Assembly (NCBI GenBank): GCA_937980645.1
Contig: CALJPQ010000026.1
Span: forward strand, 1-64,000
Source: an uncultured Saprospiraceae bacterium
GTDB taxonomy: Bacteria; Bacteroidota; Bacteroidia; Chitinophagales; Saprospiraceae
Direction of reading: 5' to 3'
DNA length: 64,000 bases
Shown here one piece after another: positions 43,742 to 52,601 of the stretch (position 1 is its first letter; each line of letters opens with the position of its first letter). Both the position numbers and the translations under genes were made by a program. Below the pieces are notes generated by a model. The model was not told where the DNA came from and did not search any database. It was given only the letters and a program-made list of their open reading frames with translations.

Positions 43742-43774
43742 CAAAGGTAATGTGCTGTTGTTGTTGATATACAA
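43742..43774 (-). promoter_or_regulatory. Internal dcw promoter for ftsA-ftsZ
   Basis: TTG (43774-43772), 22-nt spacer, TACCTTTG (43749-43742), in the ftsQ-ftsA gap, about 66 nt before ATG 43675. Confidence 0.6.
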
Positions 43775-43811
43775 TTTCTTACAAAAAATCGCATGAGCCG
43801 ATTGTTTTGTC

Positions 43812-44612
43812 TTATCGCCGACAGACCACCTGGCCGTCGTATTTGAGCGAAAGGGTCTTGTACTTGCGCCAGCCCGCATAGGGCATACCTTCTTGATAGA
43901 ATATTTTCAGACGTTTCAATTTGTCTTCCACATTCCGCAGGTTGCCTAGCAGGATTTTCTGGTCGCCAATGAGCGGTATGAGGGTGAATTCGCCCGCCTG
44001 GTTGAGGTGTATTTGCTGAATGAATACCGACCACACAGGGTCGTCCTGCAACAACAGGGCTAACTGAAAAACCTCTTTGAGCGTGTTTTTCTTTTTCATT
44101 AAAAAATCTGGCGCGTAGGGCGCTATGTGTCCTGTAGCTACCAGCACGCGCGGCGTGTGCAGCGGTGAGAACGGCATCATGGCGCCGGTTTTGTCTAAGT
44201 AGTAGTTGCCTCCGTTGTTGTCTAACACGCGCAGCACTGGCTCGCGCTGCTTAACGCGAATGTGCAGCACATTGTCTTGCGACACATACGCATCGGCCGC
44301 GACCACAAACGGGTCTTCTTCTACCACCGTTTCTATGCGGTGCAAATCGAGCTGGCCAATCTCGGTGCTCCGCAGGGTATTGCCAAAAGCGAGCACCAAG
44401 CGCTGACGCACTTCGCGCTCGCTCAGCAAGCTGGCACCGCTTTCCAACGGGCGAATGTCTATCTGGACTTCTGCCGTGAAATCGCGCTGCCGACGCGACA
44501 CCGACGACAGTAGAATAACGCCCACTGCGGCTAAAAAAAGCCACAGGACAATCCGCTCATATCGAATAGGCGGCAAACGGTAATTTAATAAATCAGATAA
44601 ACGCATATTCAT
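43812..44612 (-). CDS. ftsQ: Cell division protein FtsQ/DivIB-like
   Basis: 266 residues from ATG 44612 (MNMRLSDLL); ATG 44606 is possible. One membrane span at about 20-38 (IVLWLFLAAVGVILLSSV), then a periplasmic POTRA-like beta domain beginning DFTAEVQIDIRPLESGASLLSEREVR and a second beta domain with GDQKILLGNLRNVEDKLKRLKIFYQEGMPYAGWRKYKTLSLKYDGQVVCR, the conserved FtsQ end. FtsQ sits in the divisome with FtsL and regulates septal synthesis. Lies between murC and ftsA; its start codon immediately follows the repeat pair E. Confidence 0.88.
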   Translation of the reverse strand: MNMRLSDLLNYRLPPIRYERIVLWLFLAAVGVILLSSVSRRQRDFTAEVQIDIRPLESGASLLSEREVRQRLVLAFGNTLRSTEIGQLDLHRIETVVEEDPFVVAADAYVSQDNVLHIRVKQREPVLRVLDNNGGNYYLDKTGAMMPFSPLHTPRVLVATGHIAPYAPDFLMKKKNTLKEVFQLALLLQDDPVWSVFIQQIHLNQAGEFTLIPLIGDQKILLGNLRNVEDKLKRLKIFYQEGMPYAGWRKYKTLSLKYDGQVVCRR

Positions 44613-44620
44613 CAGTAACC

Positions 44621-44662
44621 GTCAAACTTGTTTGGCTAAGTACCGGCCAAACTTGTTTGGCC
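44621..44662 (-). repeat. Dispersed palindromic repeat, tandem pair E
   Basis: Minus strand: GGCCAAACAAGTTTGGCC (44662-44645) then GCCAAACAAGTTTGAC (44636-44621, one mismatch), period 25 bp, followed by GGTTACTG and the ftsQ ATG. It fills nearly the whole 57-bp murC-ftsQ gap. Confidence 0.9.
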
Positions 44663-44669
44663 CAAATTT

Positions 44670-46034
44670 TCAAATATTCAACCGCTCTGCCAGCGGTCGT
44701 ACCAGCGTATCAATATCCCCTGCCCCCATAGTGAGCACCATATCAGGCATTCGCCGGCCCACTTGCCAGACGAGGTCTTCTTTGCGCACGAGATGTTTGT
44801 CTTTGAGTTTCATTTTATCTAAAATCAGTTGTGAGCTTACGCCCGGTATGGGTTGTTCGCGCGCCGGATAGATGGGCAGCAAGAAGCAGGCATCCAGCAG
44901 GTCGAGCGCGGCGGCGAAGTCGTCGGCGAAGTCGCGCGTTCGCGAGTAGAGGTGTGGTTGGAAGACACCGACCAGTTCGCGGTCGGGGAAGAACATGCGC
45001 GCGGCCTGGATGGTAGCGCGGATTTCGGCGGGGTGGTGTGCGTAGTCGTCCACCAGGATGATGTCGGGCTGGCGCAGGATGAACTCGAAGCGGCGTTTGA
45101 CGCCTCTGAATTCGGACAGGTAGTAGCGCATCCCGTTTTCGTTGGCTCCGGCGGTGTGGGCAGCGCCCCAGGCGGCTAAGGTATTTTCCACGTTGTGGCG
45201 GCCTGGCAGCGCCAGTTGCAGGTTTGGATAGGTAGTGCTTGGGGTTTGAATGTCGAAGACGACGTAGCCGTCTTTGATGTGGATATCTTTTGCCTGGATA
45301 TCGCCGGCTTCGATGCCGAAGGTGAAGGCGTAGCGTCCGCTTTGGCGCAGCGTATTGGCTACGTCTTCTAAGGGCAGGCCGTGTTTGTAGAAGAGCGTTC
45401 CGCCCGGCTTTATTTGTAAGGCGAACTGTTTGTATGCGGCTATCACGGCTTCGGGCGAGCCGTAGATGTCTAAGTGGTCGGGGTCGAGCGAGTTGATGAC
45501 GGCGATTTCCGGCTCTAAGTGCAGGAACGAGCGGTCGTATTCGTCGGCTTCCACCACGACCCAGTCGCTGTGGCCCAGGATGAAGTTGCTGTCGAAGTTG
45601 ACGGCGATACCGCCGAGGAAGGCCGTAGGCGAGATGTCGCCGTTTATCAGGAACCACAGGGTGAGGGTCGAGGTGGTGGTTTTGCCGTGTGTACCGGCGA
45701 TGGCGATGCAGCGTTTGCCGCGGCTGATGAGGCCCAGCACTTCGGCGCGTTTCAGGATAGGGTATCCGTGTTGGCGCAGCCAGACGAGTTCAGCGTGGTC
45801 GGTGGGCACGGCGGGCGTCCAGACGACCAGGTCCACGTGTTGTGGGATTTGGCTGATGTCTTCGTGATAATGGATGTGCATGCCCTCTGCCGCCAGCGCG
45901 CGCGTCAGGTCGGTTTCGGTGCGGTCGTAGCCGTGCACTTCGGCGCCCAGATGGCGGAAATAGCGCGCCAGGGCCGACATGCCGATGCCGCCGATTCCGA
46001 TGAAATAGATTGTCCTGATGTCCTGCAGTTTCAT
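44670..46034 (-). CDS. murC: UDP-N-acetylmuramate-L-alanine ligase
   Basis: 454 residues from ATG 46034 (MKLQDIRTIYFIGIGGIGMSALARYFRHLG), the classic MurC start; the frame opens further upstream into murG, so the later ATG is chosen. UDP-binding Rossmann start, ATP loop AIAGTHGKTTTSTL, the EADEYDRSFL segment and the HHPAEIRATI region in the central and C-terminal domains. The enzyme adds L-Ala to UDP-MurNAc using ATP in the cytoplasm, the first peptide step of peptidoglycan precursor synthesis. It follows murG by 16 bp in the dcw cluster. Confidence 0.96.
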   Translation of the reverse strand: MKLQDIRTIYFIGIGGIGMSALARYFRHLGAEVHGYDRTETDLTRALAAEGMHIHYHEDISQIPQHVDLVVWTPAVPTDHAELVWLRQHGYPILKRAEVLGLISRGKRCIAIAGTHGKTTTSTLTLWFLINGDISPTAFLGGIAVNFDSNFILGHSDWVVVEADEYDRSFLHLEPEIAVINSLDPDHLDIYGSPEAVIAAYKQFALQIKPGGTLFYKHGLPLEDVANTLRQSGRYAFTFGIEAGDIQAKDIHIKDGYVVFDIQTPSTTYPNLQLALPGRHNVENTLAAWGAAHTAGANENGMRYYLSEFRGVKRRFEFILRQPDIILVDDYAHHPAEIRATIQAARMFFPDRELVGVFQPHLYSRTRDFADDFAAALDLLDACFLLPIYPAREQPIPGVSSQLILDKMKLKDKHLVRKEDLVWQVGRRMPDMVLTMGAGDIDTLVRPLAERLNI

Positions 46035-46050
46035 AGCATTTGCGGATGGT

Positions 46051-47193
46051 TTATGAGGTTGAAGGAGTGTAGGTGGTCTGTTCGCACAGGCGCAACGCTT
46101 CGAGGGCGATGGCTTCGGCGGCATTAGGCCGGGCAAAGGGTTGCAGGTGTTGGCGCAGGACGGCCTGGCGCTGTGGGTCGTCGAGTAGGGCCAGGGCTTC
46201 GGGCAGCAGACGCTCTGCGGCTTCGGCGTCGGGTACGAGCAAGGCGGCGCCGCATTTGGCCAATGCTTCGGCGTTGCGCGTCTGGTGGTCTTCAGCCACG
46301 TTGGGTGAGGGCACGAGCACGGCTGGCTTGCCCACGACGGCTAATTCGCTGATGGTCAGCGCGCCGGCACGGGCAATGACCACATCGGCAGCGGCATAGA
46401 GCAGGTCCATGCGCTCGATGAAGGGCCGCAATTGTATATTGGGCAGGCGAGCCGTTGCACCGTTGCGGTATTGTTTTTCGTAGTAGCGCCCGCATTGCCA
46501 CAGCACCTGAACGTCGGGGCGTTGGGCCAGCAGGTCGGTGCTCCGGGCCATGGCCTCGTTGAGTGTGCGCGCGCCCAGACTACCGCCCACGACGGCCAGC
46601 GTCTTACGGCCTTCTTTCAAGTCATAAAAAGCCAACCCTTCGGCACGCTTTGAGGCGACTTCCAGCAGATCGGCGCGCACCGGATTGCCGGTAAGCGCAA
46701 TGCGCTCGGCCGGAAAGTAGCGCTCCATGCCTTCGTAAGCCACGCACACGCGCTGCGCCCGGCGGGCCAGATGTCGGTTGGCGATGCCGGCATACGAGTT
46801 GGCTTCGTGGATGAGCGTCGGCACACCCATACGCTGGCTGACCCGCAGGGCCGCCCACGACGCATAGCCCCCTGTGCCGATGGCCACATCTGGCCTAAAG
46901 TCGCGCACAATGCGCCGGGCCGCCTGCCAGCTGCGCCACAATTTGAAGGGTAAAGCCAGGTTTTGCCGCAGGCTGTTCCACGAAAGACCACGCTGCAAGC
47001 CAGCGATGTCAATACCCACAATACGATAGCCCGCTTGCGGGATGCGCTCCATTTCCATACGGCCATTAGCTCCCACGAACAAGAACTCCGCCTCCGGCTG
47101 CAGGCGCCGCAGCGCGTCGGCAATAGCGATGGCCGGGAAGATGTGCCCTCCCGTGCCGCCACCGCTAATCAGTATGCGAAGTTGCTTGTTCAT
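46051..47193 (-). CDS. murG: UDP-GlcNAc:undecaprenyl-pyrophosphoryl-MurNAc-pentapeptide GlcNAc transferase
   Basis: 380 residues. N-terminal GGGTGGHIFPAIAIADAL is the signature Gly loop; HEANSYAGIANRHLAR and, in the C-terminal half, AGALTISELAVVGKPAVLVPSP with NVAEDHQTRNAEAL form the UDP-GlcNAc site of this GT28 family. It converts lipid I to lipid II at the inner face of the membrane. Start overlaps the ftsW stop by 4 bp (47190-47193), indicating translational coupling. Confidence 0.96.
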   Translation of the reverse strand: MNKQLRILISGGGTGGHIFPAIAIADALRRLQPEAEFLFVGANGRMEMERIPQAGYRIVGIDIAGLQRGLSWNSLRQNLALPFKLWRSWQAARRIVRDFRPDVAIGTGGYASWAALRVSQRMGVPTLIHEANSYAGIANRHLARRAQRVCVAYEGMERYFPAERIALTGNPVRADLLEVASKRAEGLAFYDLKEGRKTLAVVGGSLGARTLNEAMARSTDLLAQRPDVQVLWQCGRYYEKQYRNGATARLPNIQLRPFIERMDLLYAAADVVIARAGALTISELAVVGKPAVLVPSPNVAEDHQTRNAEALAKCGAALLVPDAEAAERLLPEALALLDDPQRQAVLRQHLQPFARPNAAEAIALEALRLCEQTTYTPSTS

Positions 47194-48341
47194 GATTTAA
47201 CCGCTTCGTCTAATTTTTCAATGAAACGCGACACACTCAGGATGGTGCCCACCGAAATGGCGCTGAACACCAGACTGGTGCCTCCTTTGGAAACAAACGG
47301 CAGCGTCAGACCCGTCGTCGGCACTAAGTGCACCGATACGGCGATGTTGGCCAGCGCCTGAATGGTAATGAGCAGGCCCAGCCCAATGGCCAAAAAAGCG
47401 CCGAAAACCTTCGGACTGCGCGTAACAAGCACTACCGTTCGGAAGAACAACAGTACATAAAGCCCTAGTACCAATAGCCCGCCTATCAGGCCGTATTCTT
47501 CGCAAATGATGGGGAAAATGAAGTCGTTTTGCGAATAGGGCAGGTAGTTGCGCGAAACCGAGTTTCCGGGTCCTACGCCCAGTAAGCCGCCGCGCGCAAT
47601 GGCGATTTTGGCCTGCTCCACCTGGTAGCCGCCGTTCTCATCGTGCAGAAAGGTATTCACGCGGCTGATCCATGTATCCACCCGAACCACATCAGGCGCC
47701 GAGCGACCAATGGCAATGAGCAGTGCCAGCGTAACTACGCCTAACAGAATGAGCAGGAAGATATATTTGTAATGCACCCGCCCAATGAACATCAACACTA
47801 AGCAGGTAAAAAACAAAATGGCCGCCGTCGAAAGGTTGGCCGGCGCTATCAGGCCGCAAATAAGAATGACCGGCACGATGATAGGCATAAAAGCATCTTT
47901 GAAAGACTTGATGTAATCCTGCTTTTTGGTTAGCTCCTGCGCCACGTAGATGATGAGGGCCAGTTTAGCCATGTCGGAGGACTGAAAGCCAAAGGGCATC
48001 CAGGGCAAGTCCAACCAGCGCGAAGCGTCGTTAACACTCTTACCTATTGCCAGCGTCAATATGAGTAGCGGCACGCTCCAAAACAGCAACCATTTCCCCA
48101 GCTGCTGATAGCGCCGGTAGTGGATCCGATGGCACAGCCACACTAGCCCCAAGGCGACCATTACATGCAGGAAGTGGTTGAGGAAATACGACGTCGTACT
48201 GCTGGCCCGCCCCTGCCACGTCAGCGCGCCGGCGGTGGAATAGACTGCCAACAGGCCGATGAAACTCAGCAAGACGACAACCATCCAGATGGCGCGGTCG
48301 CCTTTGATACCGGCAGTTATTTGTTGAACGAGGAACGTCAT
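47190..48341 (-). CDS. ftsW: Septal peptidoglycan polymerase FtsW (SEDS)
   Basis: 383 residues with about ten membrane spans. Family motifs: DASRWLDLPWMPFGFQSSDMAKLALIIYVA, VLIGRVHYKYIF-type loop, GPGNSVSRNYLPYSQNDFIFPIICEEYGLIGGLLVLGLY and the conserved end GLTLPFVSKGGTSLV. SEDS proteins polymerise glycan strands from lipid II and work with PBP3 (FtsI), encoded four genes upstream. Spaced 7 bp after murD, overlaps murG. Confidence 0.95.
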   Translation of the reverse strand: MTFLVQQITAGIKGDRAIWMVVVLLSFIGLLAVYSTAGALTWQGRASSTTSYFLNHFLHVMVALGLVWLCHRIHYRRYQQLGKWLLFWSVPLLILTLAIGKSVNDASRWLDLPWMPFGFQSSDMAKLALIIYVAQELTKKQDYIKSFKDAFMPIIVPVILICGLIAPANLSTAAILFFTCLVLMFIGRVHYKYIFLLILLGVVTLALLIAIGRSAPDVVRVDTWISRVNTFLHDENGGYQVEQAKIAIARGGLLGVGPGNSVSRNYLPYSQNDFIFPIICEEYGLIGGLLVLGLYVLLFFRTVVLVTRSPKVFGAFLAIGLGLLITIQALANIAVSVHLVPTTGLTLPFVSKGGTSLVFSAISVGTILSVSRFIEKLDEAVKS

Positions 48342-48348
48342 AGGATAG

Positions 48349-49722
48349 TCATTGAGCAGTTTTTTGAACGAGTGTTAGCACGGCCTGGCGGAACTGGTTG
48401 CCGCGGTCTTCGTAGTTTTTGAACAAATCGAAGCTGGCGCAAGCCGGGCTGAGCAGTACAGTGTCGCCCGGTTGGCTCAGGCGTGCGGCGGCGGCCACGG
48501 CCTGTTTGGCGCTGCGGGCTTCTTCTATGGGCTTACCTAAGGGCTGGAAGGTCTGAAGTAGCTTGCTGTTGTCGGCGCCCAAGAATACGAAAGCACGCAC
48601 CTTTTCGCGGGCCAGCGGCAGCAGCGGGGTGTAGTCGTTGCCCTTGTCGGTGCCGCCCATAATCCAGATGGTGGGTGTTTTCATGGCTTGCAGGGCGTAT
48701 TGGGCGGCCTCCACGTTGGTGGCTTTGCTGTCGTTGATCCAGGTGATGCCGTTGGCTTGGGCCACCTGTTCCATGCGGTGCGCCGGCGGTGTGTAGGTAA
48801 GCAGCCCTTCCTGTATTTTGTTGGGGGGGGCCTTCATGAGCAGGGCCATGCGTACAGCGAAATAGGCATTCATAGCGTTGTGCGGCCCGAGCAGTCGGCT
48901 ACCGTTGAGGTTGAAGACGCTTCGGCCTATGTGTATCTGCCCGTCTGTGATGTCGTGCGGATGCAGGGCAATTGCGGCGGCTCCGCTCCAGTAGGGGTGT
49001 CGGGTCATGTAGTCCACGGTTACGGCATCGGCGGCGTTGTAGAGAAAGGCATCGCGCGTGCGCTGGTTTTTGCGAATGCGAAACTTGGCTGCAGCGTAGC
49101 GCTCCATGTCGTAGCCGTAGCGGTCCAAGTGGTCGGGCGTGATGTTGAGCAGGGCAGCGATGTTGGGTTTGAAGCGCTCGATATCTTCCAACTGGAAGCT
49201 GCTCACCTCGAGCACGAAGATGCGCGAGCGGTCGCGGTTGCCTTCGCGCAGGTGTTGGCAGACCAATTCGGCAAAGCTGTTGCCCACGTTGCCAGCCAGG
49301 TACACGTTCAGCCCCGCTGTGCGCATCAGGTGATGCGTTAGCGTGGTCGTGGTGGTCTTGCCGTTGGTGCCCGTGATGGCCACGATGCGGCAGGGCCCTA
49401 CAAAGCGGGCGGCAAACTCGATTTCTCCTATAATGGGCACGTTATGCGCCCGAAATGCCTTGAGCACGGGGGTATCCTGCGGAATGCCGGGGCTTTTGAC
49501 CACCCGTTGCACCCAGTCCACCGAGCGGTGGCCCAACAGCCACGGCAGGGTGTGTCCGCCGCTTTCGTAAGGGATGCCCGCTTCGTCTAAGCGCTTGCGG
49601 TACTCCGGCCGGATTTCACCCGCATCTGACACACGCACCTCAAAGCCCAGCTGCCGGGCCAACAGGGCTGCCCCTGTGCCGGACTCTCCTGCGCCAAGAA
49701 TTACGATGTGTTGTTTGCCCAT
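48349..49722 (-). CDS. murD: UDP-N-acetylmuramoylalanine-D-glutamate ligase
   Basis: 457 residues. N-terminal HIVILGAGESGTGAALLARQLGFEV, ATP loop IVAITGTNGKTTTTTL (about 115-130), EVSSFQLE, LNITPDHLDRYG, and the C-terminal WINDSKATNVEAAQYAL and LLSPACASFDLFKNYEDRGNQFRQ are all MurD markers. It adds D-Glu to UDP-MurNAc-L-Ala. A run of eight G (48823-48830, plus) encodes a Pro pair and is not seen as damage. Two bases separate it from mraY. Confidence 0.96.
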   Translation of the reverse strand: MGKQHIVILGAGESGTGAALLARQLGFEVRVSDAGEIRPEYRKRLDEAGIPYESGGHTLPWLLGHRSVDWVQRVVKSPGIPQDTPVLKAFRAHNVPIIGEIEFAARFVGPCRIVAITGTNGKTTTTTLTHHLMRTAGLNVYLAGNVGNSFAELVCQHLREGNRDRSRIFVLEVSSFQLEDIERFKPNIAALLNITPDHLDRYGYDMERYAAAKFRIRKNQRTRDAFLYNAADAVTVDYMTRHPYWSGAAAIALHPHDITDGQIHIGRSVFNLNGSRLLGPHNAMNAYFAVRMALLMKAPPNKIQEGLLTYTPPAHRMEQVAQANGITWINDSKATNVEAAQYALQAMKTPTIWIMGGTDKGNDYTPLLPLAREKVRAFVFLGADNSKLLQTFQPLGKPIEEARSAKQAVAAAARLSQPGDTVLLSPACASFDLFKNYEDRGNQFRQAVLTLVQKTAQ

Positions 49723-49724
49723 GC

Positions 49725-50978
49725 TTACCGAATTTTAAGCGTGATGACGGCCAGTACCGCCAGCATAATTTGCACAATCCAGAAGCGCACCGAGATGGTA
49801 ACCTCGTGGTAGCCTTCCCTTTGAAAATGGTGATGCAGGGGCGCCATTTTGAAAATCCGGCGGCCCTCGCCGTATTTCTTTTTAGTGCGTTTGAAATACC
49901 ACACCTGCAAAATGACCGACAGGTTTTCTACCAAAAACACCCCGCACAGGATGGGGATGAGCAGCTCTTTGCGCAGCACAATGGCTAAGGCCGCAATGAT
50001 GCCGCCCAGCGTCAGGCTGCCCGTGTCGCCCATGAAGACGCGCGCCGGAAACACATTGTACCACAAAAACCCGATGCACCCTCCCAACAGGCAAGCCGAA
50101 AACACCACCAGCTCGCCCGTGTGCGGCAGGAAGAGGATTTTCAGATAATCTGCCGCCACTGCGTTGCCGCTTAGAAAAGCCATGATACCCAGCGACATGA
50201 TGACGATGGCCGAAACGCCTGCCGCCAGCCCGTCTAAGCCGTCGGTCAGGTTGGCACCATTGCTCACCGCTGCAATGACGAACACCGTCATGAGCAGAAA
50301 AACTATCCACACCAAGCGGCTAGCGTTGTCGCCCAAAAACCACAGCAGACGCGAGTAGTCGAGTTCATTGTTTTTAAAAAACGGCACGTTCGTAATCGGC
50401 GCTTTGGCATGCACCAGTTCCTTGTAGGTGTTGGGGCCGGTCTTTACATAGACGTACTTCTTGATTTCATAGCCGTGTTGAAGGGCCTTCTCGGGTTCCA
50501 TGCGCACCACTACGTCGTCGCTGGCCAGCATAGTGATGCCAACGATGAGGCCCAGCCCGACCTGGCCAAGGATTTTAAAGATGCCTTTCAGGCCTTTTTT
50601 GTCTTTTTTGAAGACCTTGATGTAGTCGTCCACAAATCCGATGGCACCCATCCAGAGCGTGGCCGTGATCATGAGCAGGATGTAAACGTTGTCCAATCGC
50701 GCCAGCAGCAGGCACGGGATGAGCGTGGCCGCAATGATGATGATGCCGCCCATCGTAGGCGTGCCCGCCTTCAGGTTTTCGCCCTGCAGCCCCAGATCGC
50801 GCACCGTCTCGCCAATCTGCAAGCGTCGCAGCATATTGATGATGCGCTTGCCGATGACCAGCGAAATGAGCAGCGACAGGATCATCGCCGCCCCCGCCCG
50901 AAACGAAATAAACTGAAACAAACCCGCCCCCGGCAGGTCAGTCATCTCGGATAGCCATTGAAAAAGGTGGTAAAGCAT
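49725..50978 (-). CDS. mraY: Phospho-N-acetylmuramoyl-pentapeptide transferase
   Basis: 417 residues, about ten spans. Markers: [49 protein letters not shown] (catalytic DD), [21 protein letters not shown] and [20 protein letters not shown]. It includes the extra loop (about 185-245) found in Bacteroidota MraY. It makes lipid I from UDP-MurNAc-pentapeptide at the membrane. The space before the gene holds a terminator and palindrome copy F, so expression from the upstream murE transcript may be limited. Confidence 0.97.
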   Translation of the reverse strand: MLYHLFQWLSEMTDLPGAGLFQFISFRAGAAMILSLLISLVIGKRIINMLRRLQIGETVRDLGLQGENLKAGTPTMGGIIIIAATLIPCLLLARLDNVYILLMITATLWMGAIGFVDDYIKVFKKDKKGLKGIFKILGQVGLGLIVGITMLASDDVVVRMEPEKALQHGYEIKKYVYVKTGPNTYKELVHAKAPITNVPFFKNNELDYSRLLWFLGDNASRLVWIVFLLMTVFVIAAVSNGANLTDGLDGLAAGVSAIVIMSLGIMAFLSGNAVAADYLKILFLPHTGELVVFSACLLGGCIGFLWYNVFPARVFMGDTGSLTLGGIIAALAIVLRKELLIPILCGVFLVENLSVILQVWYFKRTKKKYGEGRRIFKMAPLHHHFQREGYHEVTISVRFWIVQIMLAVLAVITLKIR

Positions 50979-51006
50979 CTATGTTGATTTTCATTTCCCA
51001 GTAACC

Positions 51007-51022
51007 GCCAAACTTGTTTGGC
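51007..51022 (-). repeat. Dispersed palindromic repeat, copy F
   Basis: Minus-strand GCCAAACAAGTTTGGC followed by GGTTACTGGG, 28 nt upstream of the mraY ATG and directly after the terminator-like hairpin at 51024-51058. Confidence 0.88.
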
Positions 51023-51023
51023 C

Positions 51024-51058
51024 GAAAAATGCCGGGGCGATTTTCCATCGCCCCCGGC
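51024..51058 (-). terminator. Terminator-like hairpin between murE and mraY
   Basis: Minus strand: GCCGGGGGCGAT, loop GGAA, ATCGCCCCGGC (one bulged G), then ATTTTTC. It lies 26 bp after the murE stop, inside the dcw cluster. Confidence 0.6.
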
Positions 51059-51083
51059 GTTGTCCAAAAAAATAGTCCCTCCA

Positions 51084-52592
51084 CTATTTTTCCTTAGCGA
51101 TGGCCTGGCCATAAGCCGTGCTATCGCTGAGTCCCAGATAGGTTTGCAGGACGAGTTTATCATCGAAAGCGTGTTTGACTCCGTTGATTTCCTGATACTT
51201 TTCGTGTCCTTTTCCGGCGACGAGGATGATGTCGCCGGGTGCGGCCATTCGGCAGGCAGTTTTGATAGCCTGTTCGCGGTTTTCGATGGTGAGCGTGCGC
51301 ATGCGGTCGTCGGGCGTGAGGCCTGCTTCCATGTCGTGTAGGATGGCGTGGGGGTCTTCGGTGCGCGGGTTGTCGCTGGTCAGGATGGCCTGGTCGCTCA
51401 TTCGGGCGGCGATTTGGGCCATGATCGGGCGTTTCGTTTTATCGCGGTCGCCGCCGCATCCGACGACGGTGAAGATACGCGCGGGTCGGCGGCGTAGTTG
51501 TTGGATGGTTTCCAGCACGTTTTGCAGGGCGTCGGGGGTGTGGGCATAGTCCACGATGCCGATGCGGGGCGGTTGGCTGTTATCCCGTACGACTTCGAAG
51601 CGACCTTCGGCGCCGGTGAGGTTGCTCAGTGCCGTGAGGGTGGGTTCTTTTTTGAGGCCGAGCAGGCTGGCCACGGCGTAGGCTGCGGTGAGGTTGTAGG
51701 CATTGAATACGCCGACCAGTCGGGCGTGCATTTGGGCGCCGTCTATGTCTAAGTGTAGGCCGGTCAGTGCGTTATCCAGTACTTTGGCTTTGAAGTTGGC
51801 CGGTGTTTTGAGTGCGTAAGTGTAGTGTTGGGCGCGCGTGTTTTGCAGCATGAAGGTGCCGTTTCGGTCGTCGGCATTGACGAGGGCGAAGGCCGAGGGT
51901 GGTAGTTCGTCGAAGAGCAGTTTTTTGGCGTTGCGGTAGTTGGCGAAGGTGCCGTGGTAGTCTAAGTGGTCGTGTGTCAGGTTGGTGAACACCGCTCCGG
52001 CGAGGTGGATGCCGGCGATGCGGCGCTGGTGGATAGCGTGGCTGCTGGCTTCCATGAACACTTCGGTGCAGCCGGCGTCGGCCATCTGGCGCAGTAGCAT
52101 ATGCAGGCTGACGGCGTCGGGGGTAGTCAGGGCGCTGGGAATGATTTGCTCACCGATGCGGTTTTCCACCGTGCCGATGAGGCCTGCTTTGCGGCCTAAG
52201 GCGGTGAAGAGCTGGTGCATGAGGGTGGTGGTCGTGGTCTTCCCGTTGGTGCCCGTAACGGCCACGACGCGCATCTGGCGCGAGGGGTGGCCGTAGAAGG
52301 CCGAAGCCAGATGGCCCAGCGCTTCGGCGGCATTGTTGACGGTTACAAAAGCCAGCAACGCCGGCTGCTTCAGCTCTTCTGGCCAGTATTCAGCGATGAT
52401 GGCCGCAGCGCCGCGCTCTAAGGCCTGGCCGATAAACTGGTGCCCATCTACCGAAACACCGCGCACGGCCACAAAGCAGTCGCCCGGCTCTACGCGCCGG
52501 CTATCGAACTGAATAGCGCGCACCTCCGTGTCTGACGGGTAGTGGGCGCTGTGTAGGCCGGGCACACTGTTCAAGAGTTGTTCCAGCAGCAT
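51084..52592 (-). CDS. murE: UDP-MurNAc-tripeptide synthetase, meso-diaminopimelate adding
   Basis: 502 residues. Substrate-binding N-domain, ATP loop VAVTGTNGKTTTTTLMHQ (about 115-130), FMEASSHAI, NLTHDHLDYH, and in the C-domain the DNPRTEDPH motif, whose DNPR sequence indicates selection of meso-diaminopimelate rather than lysine. It adds the third peptide residue of the peptidoglycan precursor. Nine bases separate it from ftsI. A terminator-like hairpin follows it. Confidence 0.95.
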   Translation of the reverse strand: MLLEQLLNSVPGLHSAHYPSDTEVRAIQFDSRRVEPGDCFVAVRGVSVDGHQFIGQALERGAAAIIAEYWPEELKQPALLAFVTVNNAAEALGHLASAFYGHPSRQMRVVAVTGTNGKTTTTTLMHQLFTALGRKAGLIGTVENRIGEQIIPSALTTPDAVSLHMLLRQMADAGCTEVFMEASSHAIHQRRIAGIHLAGAVFTNLTHDHLDYHGTFANYRNAKKLLFDELPPSAFALVNADDRNGTFMLQNTRAQHYTYALKTPANFKAKVLDNALTGLHLDIDGAQMHARLVGVFNAYNLTAAYAVASLLGLKKEPTLTALSNLTGAEGRFEVVRDNSQPPRIGIVDYAHTPDALQNVLETIQQLRRRPARIFTVVGCGGDRDKTKRPIMAQIAARMSDQAILTSDNPRTEDPHAILHDMEAGLTPDDRMRTLTIENREQAIKTACRMAAPGDIILVAGKGHEKYQEINGVKHAFDDKLVLQTYLGLSDSTAYGQAIAKEK

Positions 52593-52601
52593 GGCGGTCG
52601 T

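Noticed and set aside
48823-48830. G8 run in murD as a phase-variation tract
   Set aside because: murD is essential and the run simply encodes Ala-Pro-Pro; the frame is intact.
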